Below are positions 1-7,602 of a DNA stretch of 10,333 bases, piece by piece. The notes below the pieces were generated by a model. It worked only from the letters and a program-made list of their open reading frames with translations, made no database searches and was not told the origin of the DNA. The stretch lies in contig DATITC010000023.1 of NCBI GenBank assembly GCA_035468175.1, positions 1 through 10,333 on the forward strand, written 5' to 3'. This DNA comes from JAVEDQ01 sp035468175 (GTDB lineage Bacteria; Actinomycetota; Actinomycetes; Frankiales; Frankiaceae). The position numbers and the translations under genes were made by a program. Numbering within the stretch: the first letter of the stretch is position 1; the number at the start of each line of letters is the position of its first letter.

Positions 1-24
1 GGCCTGCTCCAGCGTCGTCGGCAT
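1..24 (-). CDS. Possible 5' end of a gene running off the left edge
   Basis: On the minus strand an ATG at 24-22 follows a good ribosome binding site (AGAGGA at about 37-32, six bases of spacing) and opens a frame that stays open to the window edge, giving only MPTTLEQA. Another in-frame ATG lies at 39-37 but has no comparable binding site. The gene would lie downstream of adhE in the same direction, about 150 bases beyond its stop. Eight codons are too few to assign a function, and the call rests only on the start signal and position. Confidence 0.3.
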
Positions 25-72
25 CCGTGGTCCTCTCATCTCCGCCGGCTGAGTTGTCCAGGCTCAAACCGC

Positions 73-156
73 GGCGTACCGCCGTCGGAGAACACGGCGC
101 CGCCCCCCACCGTAGTGAGCGGGCGGCGCAGGCTGCGGATCGGACGGCGGTACGCC
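73..156 (-). terminator. Nested inverted repeat after adhE, candidate terminator
   Basis: A perfect 14-bp inverted repeat (GGCGTACCGCCGTC at 73-86, its complement at 143-156) encloses a second, perfect 9-bp one (GCGCCGCCC at 97-105, complement at 121-129) with a 15-base loop. It lies just past the adhE stop codon and before the probable next start. On the minus strand the outer stem is followed by GGTTTGAGCC, so there is only a weak T stretch. A T-poor terminator or an RNA-stabilising structure at the end of the adhE transcript fits best. A protein-binding palindrome for the downstream gene is the alternative. Confidence 0.4.
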
Positions 157-176
157 TGGGCGCAGGCGAAGAGAGG

Positions 177-2768
177 TCAGGCCCCGTAGTAGCCCTTGCG
201 CAGCAGGTCGATGATCTCGCCCAGCATCGGCATCCGCGGGTTGGTGCGCAGGCTCGGGTCGTCAAAAGCCGCCCGGGCCAGGTCCGGGATTGCTGCCTCG
301 AACTCGTCCTCGTGCACGCCCGCGTCCTTGAGTGTCAGCGGCATGTCGAGGGAGATGACGAGATCCTCCACCGCTTTGAACAGCCGCAGACGGCGCTCCT
401 CGTCGGTGTGACCACCGAAGATCACGTTGCCCAGCTGGGCGTACTTCTCCGGCGCGACGTAGGAGGAGTATCCCGGCGCCGGCATGAACTTGGTCGGCAG
501 CGAGGCGTTGTAGCGCATCACGTGCGGCAGGAAGATGGCGTTGGTCCGGCCGTGCGGGATGTGGAAGTGCGCGCCCACCGAGTGCGCCAGGGCGTGGTTC
601 ACGCCGAGGAAGGCGTTGGAGAACGCCAGGCCGGCCAGGGTGGCGGCGTTCGCCATGGAGGTGCGCGCCTCGATGTCGTTGCCGTTGGCGTACGCCCGTG
701 GCAGCGCTTCGAAGATCAGCCGCGCCGCCTGCACGCAGAACGCGTCGCTGAACGGTGAGGCGAAGATCGACACGGCCGCCTCGACGGCGTGGGTCAGGGC
801 GTCGATACCGGTGTCGGCCGTGCTGCCCGGTGGCAGCGAGCGGGTCAGCATCGGGTCGACGATCGCCGTGTCCGGCGTCAGCGTGTAGTCGATCAGCGAC
901 ATCTTGCGGTCGCCGACGGTGATGACGGCGCCCGGGGAAACCTCGGAGCCGGTGCCCGACGTGGTCGGCATGGCGATCAGCCGAGCCTTGTGCAGGGTTT
1001 GCGGGTACTCGGCGACCCGCTTGCGTGGGTCGAGGAACGGCAGCGCCAACTCGCGCAGGGTGACTTCGGGGTGCTCCCAGAACAGCCGCATGGCCTTGGC
1101 GGCGTCGAGCACCGATCCGCCGCCGACGGCGATGATCGTGTCCGGACGGACCCGCTCGAGCATCTCCGCACCCAGTCGGCACAGCGCCTCATCGGGTTCC
1201 GGCGTCACAGTGGCGAAGACCCGGACGTTGTCAGTGCGTAGGTGGTGGCGGATCTCGTCGACAATGCCACTGGCTTCCATGATCGGGTCGGTGACGACCA
1301 CAACCTGGTTGGCCTCCATCTCGCGCAGGTTCTCGATCGCGCCAGCGTTGAAGTAGGTCTCGGACGGCACCCGGAACCACTGCGACGGCGTCTTGCGCCG
1401 GCTGACCTGCTTGAGGTTCAGCAGGTTCTTGTAATTGACGTTGTCCGTGGTGCTCGACCCCCCCCAGGTCCCGCAACCAAGCGAGAACGTCGGTGTCAAT
1501 GAGTTGTAGACGCCGCCCAGCGCCCCGACCGCCGTCGGGGCGTTGACGAGGATCCGACCGGTGCGGACGGCGTGAGCGTAGCGCTGCACGATGGCGTCGT
1601 CGTTGGCGTAGATCGCCGAGGTGTGCCCCAGGCCGCCGTGCTCGGTGACCAGCACACAGGCGTCGATCGCGTGCTGCTCGGTCGGTGCCCGGACCACCCC
1701 GAGCACCGGCATGAGCTTCTCCTGCACCAGCGGGTGCTTGGCCAGCTCGTCAAGATCCGGCGGCAGTGGCGCGAGCAGGATCTTGGTATCCGGCTCCACC
1801 GTGATGTCGGCCCGGCGCGCCAGCTCGGGCGCCTGCTGACCCAGGGCCATCAGGTTCACCTTGGTGCTGCAGCCGAAGGCGAACTCGGCCAGCCGGTCGG
1901 CCTCCTCGGTGCTGAGCAGGTGCGCGCCCATCCGCTGGAACTCGGCGATGACCTCGTCGTAGACGGCATCATCGATGACCGCCGTCTGCTCGGCGGGGCA
2001 AATCATCGAGGCGTCAAAGGTCTTGGAGATCAGGACGTCGACCACCACCCCCTTGATGTCGGCGGTGCGGTGGATGTAGAGGGGGGCGTTGCCGGGGCCG
2101 ACGCTGATCGCTGGCTTGCCAGCGGAGTTGGCCAGCTCGACGATCGTCGGTCCGCCGGTGGTCCAGATGAAGTTGATCCCCGGGTGCTTGAACAGGTAGT
2201 GGGTCGGCTCGTGCTCGCGATCGGGCACCACCTGAATGGCGCCGGGCGGCAGCCCCACCTTCTCGCCCGCCTCGCGAATCACCGCCGCCGAGCGCTCCGC
2301 CGAACGCACGGCGTGCGGGGACGGCCGGAAGATGATCGCGTTGCGGGTCTTGGCCGCGACGATGGCCTTGAACAGCACTGTCGAGGTCGGGTTGGTGATC
2401 GGTGTGATGCCCATCACGACACCGATCGGCTCGGCGACGTAGTCGATGTTGGCCTCTTCGTCGTGGTCGACGACGCCGACGGACTTTTTGTCCTTGAGGT
2501 AGTCGTAGAGGAACTCGGTGGCCAGGTAGTTCTTGATGACCTTGTCCTCGAAGACCCCGAAGCTGGTCTCTTCGATCGCCACCCCGGCGAGATCGATGGC
2601 GGCGTCCAGCCCGGCGACCACCATGGCCCAGACGATGTCGTCGACGGCCTTCTGGTCGAGCTTGCGGAACGCGGCCGCCGCCACCTGAGCCCGGTCAACG
2701 ACGGCGTCCAGCTCGGCGATCTTGGCCTCGTCGAGTCCGAACGTGGCGTCGGTCATGGTCTTCGTCAT
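177..2768 (-). CDS. adhE: Bifunctional aldehyde-alcohol dehydrogenase AdhE
   Basis: This 863-residue protein reduces acetyl-CoA to acetaldehyde and then to ethanol with two NADH, or works in reverse, in the cytoplasm. Residues 1 to about 445 are a CoA-acylating aldehyde dehydrogenase: the NAD-site motif GITPITNPTS, a glycine-rich TTGGP stretch, and catalytic Cys257 in SMICPAEQ. After a linker, residues from about 465 to 863 form an iron-type alcohol dehydrogenase with GGGS at 549-552 and metal ligands Asp656, His660, His725 and His739, matching E. coli AdhE Asp653, His657, His723 and His737. The chain stops at ..KGYYGA and lacks the charged tail of the E. coli enzyme. The ATG at 2768 has AAAGGA seven bases upstream. 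It may be cotranscribed with rocD, 124 bases upstream, or have its own promoter in that gap. AdhE is best known from fermentative bacteria, so in a presumably aerobic actinobacterium it suggests survival under low oxygen (inference). The domain fusion and all key residues are intact. Confidence 0.96.
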   Translation of the reverse strand: MTKTMTDATFGLDEAKIAELDAVVDRAQVAAAAFRKLDQKAVDDIVWAMVVAGLDAAIDLAGVAIEETSFGVFEDKVIKNYLATEFLYDYLKDKKSVGVVDHDEEANIDYVAEPIGVVMGITPITNPTSTVLFKAIVAAKTRNAIIFRPSPHAVRSAERSAAVIREAGEKVGLPPGAIQVVPDREHEPTHYLFKHPGINFIWTTGGPTIVELANSAGKPAISVGPGNAPLYIHRTADIKGVVVDVLISKTFDASMICPAEQTAVIDDAVYDEVIAEFQRMGAHLLSTEEADRLAEFAFGCSTKVNLMALGQQAPELARRADITVEPDTKILLAPLPPDLDELAKHPLVQEKLMPVLGVVRAPTEQHAIDACVLVTEHGGLGHTSAIYANDDAIVQRYAHAVRTGRILVNAPTAVGALGGVYNSLTPTFSLGCGTWGGSSTTDNVNYKNLLNLKQVSRRKTPSQWFRVPSETYFNAGAIENLREMEANQVVVVTDPIMEASGIVDEIRHHLRTDNVRVFATVTPEPDEALCRLGAEMLERVRPDTIIAVGGGSVLDAAKAMRLFWEHPEVTLRELALPFLDPRKRVAEYPQTLHKARLIAMPTTSGTGSEVSPGAVITVGDRKMSLIDYTLTPDTAIVDPMLTRSLPPGSTADTGIDALTHAVEAAVSIFASPFSDAFCVQAARLIFEALPRAYANGNDIEARTSMANAATLAGLAFSNAFLGVNHALAHSVGAHFHIPHGRTNAIFLPHVMRYNASLPTKFMPAPGYSSYVAPEKYAQLGNVIFGGHTDEERRLRLFKAVEDLVISLDMPLTLKDAGVHEDEFEAAIPDLARAAFDDPSLRTNPRMPMLGEIIDLLRKGYYGA

Positions 2769-2831
2769 ATCGGCGTCCTTTCCTCACTTCGGTCGTGACC
2801 GGGCTGGGCAACAGCGTCAAAACTACCCGCC

Positions 2832-2851
2832 GGACGCCCGAGCGCGGGTCC
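2832..2851 (-). repeat. Imperfect GC hairpin in the rocD-adhE spacer
   Basis: The 124-base gap between the rocD stop and the adhE start contains GGACGCCCG-AGCG-CGGGTCC, which can fold into a stem of about seven pairs with a small bulge and a four-base loop. On the minus strand it is followed by GGCGGGTAGTTTTGACG. It could be a weak terminator for rocD, a structured adhE leader or an operator half. I see no convincing -35/-10 pair in this gap. Confidence 0.25.
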
Positions 2852-2892
2852 CACGATGCGGCACCGCGCTGGCATCAGGGCAGAGGAATAGG

Positions 2893-4182
2893 TCACGAGG
2901 AGCGCGGGTCGAATCTCAGACGCACACGGTCAGCAGGCAGCCTAGCCTCGGCCAGGACCGCGGCGAACTGGTCGGTCATCCAGTCCAGGTCGGTCTCCTC
3001 GATGATGATCGGTGGGGCCACCCGGACGGTCGAACCGTGGGTGTCCTTGGTCAGGACCCCCTTGCCCATCAGCCGTTCGCACAGCTGACGACCGCTCATC
3101 AGGGCCGGGTCCACGTCGACACCGGCCCAGAGTCCGCGGCTCCGGATCGCCAGCACGCCGTTGCCCACCAGTGGCTCCAGGCGTTCGCGCAGCCGTTGGC
3201 CCAAGCGCCGCGCCCGCTCCTGGAGCTCCCCGGAGCCAAGCAGCTCGACGACGGCTCGGCCGACGGCTGCGGCCAGCGGATTGCCCCCGAAGGTGGAGCC
3301 GTGGCTCCCCGGCCGGATGACCCCCAGCACATCGGCGCGAGCCACCACGGCCGACACCGGCACGATGCCGCCGCCAAGGGCCTTACCCAGGATGTACATG
3401 TCAGGGACAACCGCTTCGTGCTCGCAGGCGAAGGTCGTCCCGGTTCGGCCGAGGCCGGACTGGATCTCGTCGGCGAGGAACAGCACCTGCTGTTCGGTGC
3501 ACAGCCGCCGTACCTGGCCCAGGAAGCCGGCGGGTGGGATGTGCACCCCGGCCTCGCCCTGGATGGGTTCGAGCAGTATCGCGGCGGTGTGTACGTCGAC
3601 GGCGGCGGCCAGTGCGGCGACGTCTCCAAACGGCACCACCCGAAAGCCCGGCATGTACGGCCCGAACCCGGCCCTGGCCACCGGCTCCGTGGAGAAGCTG
3701 ATGATCGTGCTGGTGCGCCCGTGGAAGTTGTCCGCCGCGACAACGATGTTGGCCTGGTCAGCGGGGATGCCCTTCACCTCGTAGCCCCACTTGCGGGCGA
3801 CCTTGATGGCGGTCTCGACCGCTTCCGACCCGGTGTTCATCGGCAGCACGAGGTCCATGTCGGCCAGGGCGGCCAGATCTCGGGCGAAGGGGCCGAGCTG
3901 GTCGTTGTAGAAGGCGCGGCTCGTCAGCGTCACCCGCGCGAGCTGGTCACCCGCGGCGGCGACCAGACGCGGGTGCCGGTGGCCGAAGTTGAGCGCCGAG
4001 TACCCGGCGAGACAGTCCAGGTAGCGGCGACCGTCGACGTCGGTCACCCATGCGCCCTCGGCCGTGGCGATCACGACCGGCAGCGGACGGTAGTTGTGTG
4101 CGGTGACCGCCTCCGCGAGCTCGATGTGGGCGACCGTCATCGGTGACGCCAGAACCTCGGCCGGGATGAGGGGCGTGCTCAC
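2893..4182 (-). CDS. rocD: Ornithine aminotransferase (class III, PLP-dependent)
   Basis: The enzyme transfers the delta-amino group of ornithine to 2-oxoglutarate, giving glutamate semialdehyde (which cyclises to pyrroline-5-carboxylate) and glutamate, in the cytoplasm. Of 429 residues, the visible landmarks are AHNYRPLPVVI near the N-terminus, YSALNFGHRHP, NTGSEAVETAIK, NFHGRT, EPIQGEAGVHIPP, the cofactor aspartate Asp238 in DEIQSG and the Schiff-base Lys267 in ILGKALGGG. The 29-residue gap between the last two equals that in human ornithine aminotransferase. The tyrosines in HNY and GYSALN and the arginine in HGRT match ornithine-binding positions of that enzyme, which favours RocD over ArgD or GABA aminotransferase. 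The frame is open further upstream, but that would run into the divergent gene. I chose GTG 4182, with GAAGG eight bases upstream; ATG 4140 is possible but lacks a close binding site. No arginase or other arginine-catabolism gene lies in the window, so the pairing with adhE is unusual. Confidence 0.9.
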   Translation of the reverse strand: MSTPLIPAEVLASPMTVAHIELAEAVTAHNYRPLPVVIATAEGAWVTDVDGRRYLDCLAGYSALNFGHRHPRLVAAAGDQLARVTLTSRAFYNDQLGPFARDLAALADMDLVLPMNTGSEAVETAIKVARKWGYEVKGIPADQANIVVAADNFHGRTSTIISFSTEPVARAGFGPYMPGFRVVPFGDVAALAAAVDVHTAAILLEPIQGEAGVHIPPAGFLGQVRRLCTEQQVLFLADEIQSGLGRTGTTFACEHEAVVPDMYILGKALGGGIVPVSAVVARADVLGVIRPGSHGSTFGGNPLAAAVGRAVVELLGSGELQERARRLGQRLRERLEPLVGNGVLAIRSRGLWAGVDVDPALMSGRQLCERLMGKGVLTKDTHGSTVRVAPPIIIEETDLDWMTDQFAAVLAEARLPADRVRLRFDPRSS

Positions 4183-4267
4183 GATGCCCACCTTCGCACG
4201 CCGACGACGGCTGCCCCCGCCACCCGACCTGAAAGGATGACGAAGCAGCGACACACAGGAGGTCACA
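4183..4267. promoter_or_regulatory. Divergent spacer between rocD and the GH65 gene
   Basis: This 85-base stretch separates two start codons facing away from each other, so it (or the first codons on either side) should hold both promoters. The only clear signals are the two ribosome binding sites: GAAGG on the minus strand near 4195 for rocD, and AGGAGGT at 4257-4263 on the plus strand for the GH65 gene. I see no convincing -35/-10 pair and no clear palindromic operator. Sharing so short a spacer makes coordinated control of the two units possible. Confidence 0.5.
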
Positions 4268-6790
4268 GTGACCAATGCCGCACCTCGTCCGGCCGCGGTC
4301 CCTCGCCCGCTAGTCTCCCGCCCAGGCAGTCGCCGCGCGGATGGAACGAGAGGCTTGATGAACGGTTTCTCGCTCACCTACGAGGGCTTCGACCCGGCCG
4401 AAGAGGGGCTGCGCGAGGCGTTGACCTCGACCGGCAACGGCTACGTGTGCACCCGAGGCGCCGCCGAGTGGGAGGACGACGACGATCTCCACTACCCGGG
4501 CACGTACATCCACGGCGTATACAATCGGGAGACGACGATCCTCGGCGGCCATCCGGTGATCAACGAGGATTTGGTCAACCTCCCGAACTGGTTAGTGCTC
4601 AAGTTGCGCATAGAAGGCGACGACCCGGTTCGACTCGACAACGTGGAGGTGCTCTCTTACCGGCATGAGCTGGACATCCGCAACGCCATCGTCGTCCGCG
4701 ATCTTCGCTTCCGCGATCGCGGCGGCCGGGAGACCTCGCTGCGCAGCCGGCGGTTCGTCAGCATGGCGCACACCCACCACGCCGGCATCGAGTGGACGGT
4801 CACTGCGGAGAACTGGTCCGGCCGGGTCGAGGTGGTGTCTGCACTCGACGGGCGCGTCCTGAACTCCAACGTCGCCCGGTACCGCCAGCTCGAGGGCCGA
4901 CACCTGGATCCGGTTTCCCCGCGCACGTTCGACCCAGAAGTGATCGCCCTGAAGGTGGAGACGCGGCAGTCGAACGTCTACATCAGCCAAGCGGCGCGCA
5001 CCCATGTCTACCGCGGATCCGAGCAGCTCGCCGTAGCGCGCCGGCTGTTCCAGATGGAGGAGTACATCCAGCAGGTCTTGGCCTTCGACGTGGAGCAGGG
5101 CAGCCCGGTGCGGGTCGAGAAGATGGTCGCCATCTTCACCTCCCGGGACCGCGCGACCGGGGAGACGCTGGGCCACGCGGGCAAGTCGGCGGCACGCTAT
5201 CTGACCTTCACCGAGGCGCTCGGTCCCCACGTGTCGGCCTGGAACGAGCTGTGGCGCGTTTGCGACCTCCGCGTCCGCGGCGACGAGCGGGTGCAGCGTC
5301 TGCTGCGGCTGCACATCTGCCACATTCTGCAGGTGTGCTCCCGCCACACCGCCGACCGGGACGCGGGTGTGCCCGCCCGCGGTCTGAACGGCGAGGCCTA
5401 CCGGGGGCACGTGTTCTGGGATGAGCTGTACGTCTTTCCCTTCCTGACTTATCGGCTGCCGGAGGTCACTCGCGGACTGCTCATGTATCGCTACCGGCGC
5501 CTCGGCGAGGCGCGTGCGGCCGCCCGGGAGTTGGGGTACGCCGGGGCGATGTTCCCGTGGCAGAGCGGGAGCGAGGGAACGGAGGAGACGCAGCGCATCC
5601 ACCTCAACCCGTTGTCGGGCCGCTGGGAGCCCGACCTCAGCCACAACCAGCGGCACGTCAACGCGGCGATCTTCTACAACGTCTGGCACTACTTCCAGGC
5701 GACGCAGGACTTGGCTTTCCTGCGTGACTACGGTGCGGAATTGTTGCTGGAAATCGCGCGCTTCTGGGCGTCCATCGCGCACTTCAACCCCACCCGAGGG
5801 CGCTACGAGATCCACGGCGTCATGGGGCCGGACGAGTTCCACGAGAAGTACCCGGACGCCGAGCAGGGCGGACTGCGCAACAACGCCTACACCAATGTGA
5901 TGGTGGCCTGGTTGTGCGATGTTGCTGGACAGGTGCTCTCGCTGCTGCCGGAGAGCCGGGCCGACGCGCTGCGCGCCCGACTCGGCTTGCGCGACGACGA
6001 ACTGCGCAAATGGCAGGAGATGAGCCGGCGGATGTTCGTCCCCTTCCATGGCGACGGCATCATCAGTCAGTTCGAGGGATACGAAGAGCTGGCGGAGCTG
6101 GACTGGGAGGCCTACCGCGCCAAGTACGGCAACATCCAGCGGCTCGACCGGATCCTGCGCGCCGAGGGCGACGACCCGGATCGCTACAAGCTGGCCAAGC
6201 AGGCCGACACGGTGATGCTCTTCTTCCTGTTCGCTGGCGACGAGCTGCGGCGGCTTTTCGAGCGGCTGGGGTATGACCACTCCCCCGACATGGCGCGCAA
6301 GAACATCGCCTACTACGACCGGCGAACGTCGCACGGCTCGACGCTGAGCTTCGTCACCCATGGTGGGGTGCTGGCAACCCTGGACCCGGACGCCTCGTGG
6401 CAGCGGTTTCTGTTCGCCCTGGAGAGCGACGTCGGCGACATCCAGGGCGGCACCACCAAGGAGGGGATCCACATGGGCGTCATGGCGGGAACCCTCGACC
6501 TGGTTCAGTGGTGTCACGCCGGGATGCGGATCCGCGACGGAGTACTGGCTTTCGACCCCCGGTTGCCCGACCAGCTGGATGAGTTGTCGTTCTCGATGCA
6601 GTTCCGTCGGACCCCGCTAGAGATCACCCTGACCCGCGGCGAACTCACGCTGGCCGCCCACGCGGAGGGCGGCAGCCGCCCGATCACAGTCGCTGTCGGC
6701 GACGACATTCGCGAGCTCTCCGCCGGAGAGCGCACCTCGTTCACCCTCCCCGCGGCCCAGCGGGTCGGGCAGCAGGACATCCAGGCTTGA
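4268..6790 (+). CDS. Glycoside hydrolase family 65 protein, probable alpha-glucoside phosphorylase
   Basis: Family 65 contains inverting phosphorylases for maltose, trehalose, kojibiose, nigerose and related glucosides, and a few hydrolases. The 840-residue protein shows an N-terminal beta-sandwich domain (about 35-320), an (alpha/alpha)6 barrel (about 345-730) and a short C-terminal beta domain. In the barrel are FWDE (Trp384, Asp385, Glu386), the general acid Glu523 in GPDEFHE, KQAD at 644-647 and TKEGIHMG. The phosphate-site region reads SHGSTLSFVTH (688-698), where typical phosphorylases have DSSLS followed by His at the same spacing; the two hydroxyl residues (Ser691, Thr692) and His698 are kept, so phosphorolysis is likelier than hydrolysis. 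There is no signal peptide, so it acts inside the cell. The beta-phosphoglucomutase-like gene 11 bases downstream is the expected partner. The substrate cannot be read from the sequence. GTG 4268 has a near-perfect AGGAGGT, but the first 30 residues are Pro/Arg-rich and unlike the family; ATG 4358, with GAGAGG at short spacing, is a real alternative. Confidence 0.92.
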   Translation: MTNAAPRPAAVPRPLVSRPGSRRADGTRGLMNGFSLTYEGFDPAEEGLREALTSTGNGYVCTRGAAEWEDDDDLHYPGTYIHGVYNRETTILGGHPVINEDLVNLPNWLVLKLRIEGDDPVRLDNVEVLSYRHELDIRNAIVVRDLRFRDRGGRETSLRSRRFVSMAHTHHAGIEWTVTAENWSGRVEVVSALDGRVLNSNVARYRQLEGRHLDPVSPRTFDPEVIALKVETRQSNVYISQAARTHVYRGSEQLAVARRLFQMEEYIQQVLAFDVEQGSPVRVEKMVAIFTSRDRATGETLGHAGKSAARYLTFTEALGPHVSAWNELWRVCDLRVRGDERVQRLLRLHICHILQVCSRHTADRDAGVPARGLNGEAYRGHVFWDELYVFPFLTYRLPEVTRGLLMYRYRRLGEARAAARELGYAGAMFPWQSGSEGTEETQRIHLNPLSGRWEPDLSHNQRHVNAAIFYNVWHYFQATQDLAFLRDYGAELLLEIARFWASIAHFNPTRGRYEIHGVMGPDEFHEKYPDAEQGGLRNNAYTNVMVAWLCDVAGQVLSLLPESRADALRARLGLRDDELRKWQEMSRRMFVPFHGDGIISQFEGYEELAELDWEAYRAKYGNIQRLDRILRAEGDDPDRYKLAKQADTVMLFFLFAGDELRRLFERLGYDHSPDMARKNIAYYDRRTSHGSTLSFVTHGGVLATLDPDASWQRFLFALESDVGDIQGGTTKEGIHMGVMAGTLDLVQWCHAGMRIRDGVLAFDPRLPDQLDELSFSMQFRRTPLEITLTRGELTLAAHAEGGSRPITVAVGDDIRELSAGERTSFTLPAAQRVGQQDIQA

Positions 6791-6801
6791 GGGAGGAACG
6801 A

Positions 6802-7590
6802 ATGTCCACCGGGTTCCAGGGTGCGATCTTCGATGTCGACGGCGTACTCGTCGACTCGCCCCACGAGAAGGCGTGGCGGGAGTCGCTGCGCGAGTTGATG
6901 GAGTCGGAATGGAGCGATATCCGCGACTCCACGACCTGGTCACCGGAGGCCTTTACCGCCTCGGTCTACCAGCAGGAGATTTCGGGCAAGCCGCGCATGA
7001 ACGGCGCCCGGGCCGCTCTGGACTACTTTCACGTGCCCGATCGCGACGTACGCGTCGTCGAGTACGCCGCGCATAAGCAGGAAATGGTCATCCGGCTGAT
7101 CGAGGCCGGTGACTTCACCGCCTACGCCGATGCGCTGCGATACATCGTTGCCGTCAAGGACGACGGCATCCGGGTGGCGGCCGCGTCGTCGTCGAAGAAC
7201 GCGCAGCTGTTCCTGAGCAAGATCCGGCTCGACACGTTCGCCGCGGAGCACGGCATCTCCTCGCCCTCGCTGCGGCCCGGTCTCACCCTGCTGGACTACT
7301 TCGACGCCGACGTCTCCGGTCGGGACTTCGCTCACGGGAAGCCGCATCCCGAGATGTTCCTCACGGCGGCCGGCCTACTGGCGGTCGAGCCGGAGCGGGC
7401 GATGGTCATCGAGGACGCCGCCGCCGGGATCGAGGCAGCCAAGGCCGGTCACATGGCCGCCATTGGCATCGCGCGGGCCGACGACGCGGACCTGCTGGCC
7501 GCCGCCGGCGCCGACATCGTGGTCACCACGCTCGACGACGTAGACCGCGCCGCGCTGGCCGACGGGCGCCTGGCGACAACGGGCGCTTAG
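6802..7590 (+). CDS. pgmB: Beta-phosphoglucomutase-like HAD enzyme
   Basis: Beta-phosphoglucomutase converts beta-glucose 1-phosphate to glucose 6-phosphate through a bisphosphate intermediate. The 262-residue protein has the HAD core: FDVDGVLVD with nucleophile Asp11 and acid/base Asp13, then His21 before AW, in the place of the cap-linker His of the Lactococcus enzyme; a helical cap (about 20-95) with SGKPRMNGA; motif II ASSSKN (Ser129-Asn133); motif III Lys180 in GKPHPE; and metal-binding Glu204-Asp205. Asp13 and the cap fit a mutase rather than a simple phosphatase. The stretch between motif II and Lys180 is about 20 residues longer than in the Lactococcus enzyme. ATG 6802 follows GGGAGGA six bases upstream; a TTG overlapping the previous stop codon is a weaker choice. 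It sits 11 bases after the GH65 gene, whose product it should consume, so the two form an operon. A phosphatase acting on another sugar phosphate is the main alternative. Confidence 0.9.
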   Translation: MSTGFQGAIFDVDGVLVDSPHEKAWRESLRELMESEWSDIRDSTTWSPEAFTASVYQQEISGKPRMNGARAALDYFHVPDRDVRVVEYAAHKQEMVIRLIEAGDFTAYADALRYIVAVKDDGIRVAAASSSKNAQLFLSKIRLDTFAAEHGISSPSLRPGLTLLDYFDADVSGRDFAHGKPHPEMFLTAAGLLAVEPERAMVIEDAAAGIEAAKAGHMAAIGIARADDADLLAAAGADIVVTTLDDVDRAALADGRLATTGA

Positions 7591-7602
7591 CCCGTCGGCT
7601 AG
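7555..7602 (+). terminator. Stem-loop straddling the pgmB stop, candidate terminator
   Basis: GCCGACGGGC at 7558-7567 is perfectly complementary to GCCCGTCGGC at 7590-7599. One G-T wobble and two further pairs extend the stem to 13 positions, with a 22-base loop containing the end of pgmB. No T run follows, which is common for terminators in high-GC actinobacteria. A second copy of GCCCGTCG at 7612-7619 could pair with the same left arm. It would end the GH65-pgmB transcript. Confidence 0.45.

Noticed and set aside
262..1182. 306-codon minus-strand frame inside adhE
   Set aside because: It overlaps the real adhE frame on the same strand; composition is Arg/His/Ala-rich with no domain.
1458..1465. 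Run of eight C as a possible frameshift in adhE
   Set aside because: The adhE frame reads through it into well-conserved sequence on both sides, so nothing is broken.
1572..2798. 408-codon plus-strand open frame opposite adhE
   Set aside because: It lies entirely opposite a gene with every catalytic residue intact. Its Val/Asp/Gly/Arg-rich translation has no recognisable domain and is a codon-bias shadow.
2722..4146. 474-codon plus-strand open frame opposite rocD
   Set aside because: Shadow of the aminotransferase gene; composition is His/Arg/Gly-rich without motifs, and no ribosome binding site supports it.
4183..4377. Upstream extension of rocD to 4377
   Set aside because: It would overlap the divergent GH65 start and its binding site. 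The added residues are Ser/Gly/Arg-rich and absent from the family.
4592..6517. 641-codon minus-strand open frame opposite the GH65 gene
   Set aside because: Shadow of the GH65 gene. It is long because high GC makes stop codons rare on the opposite strand; no domain is visible.
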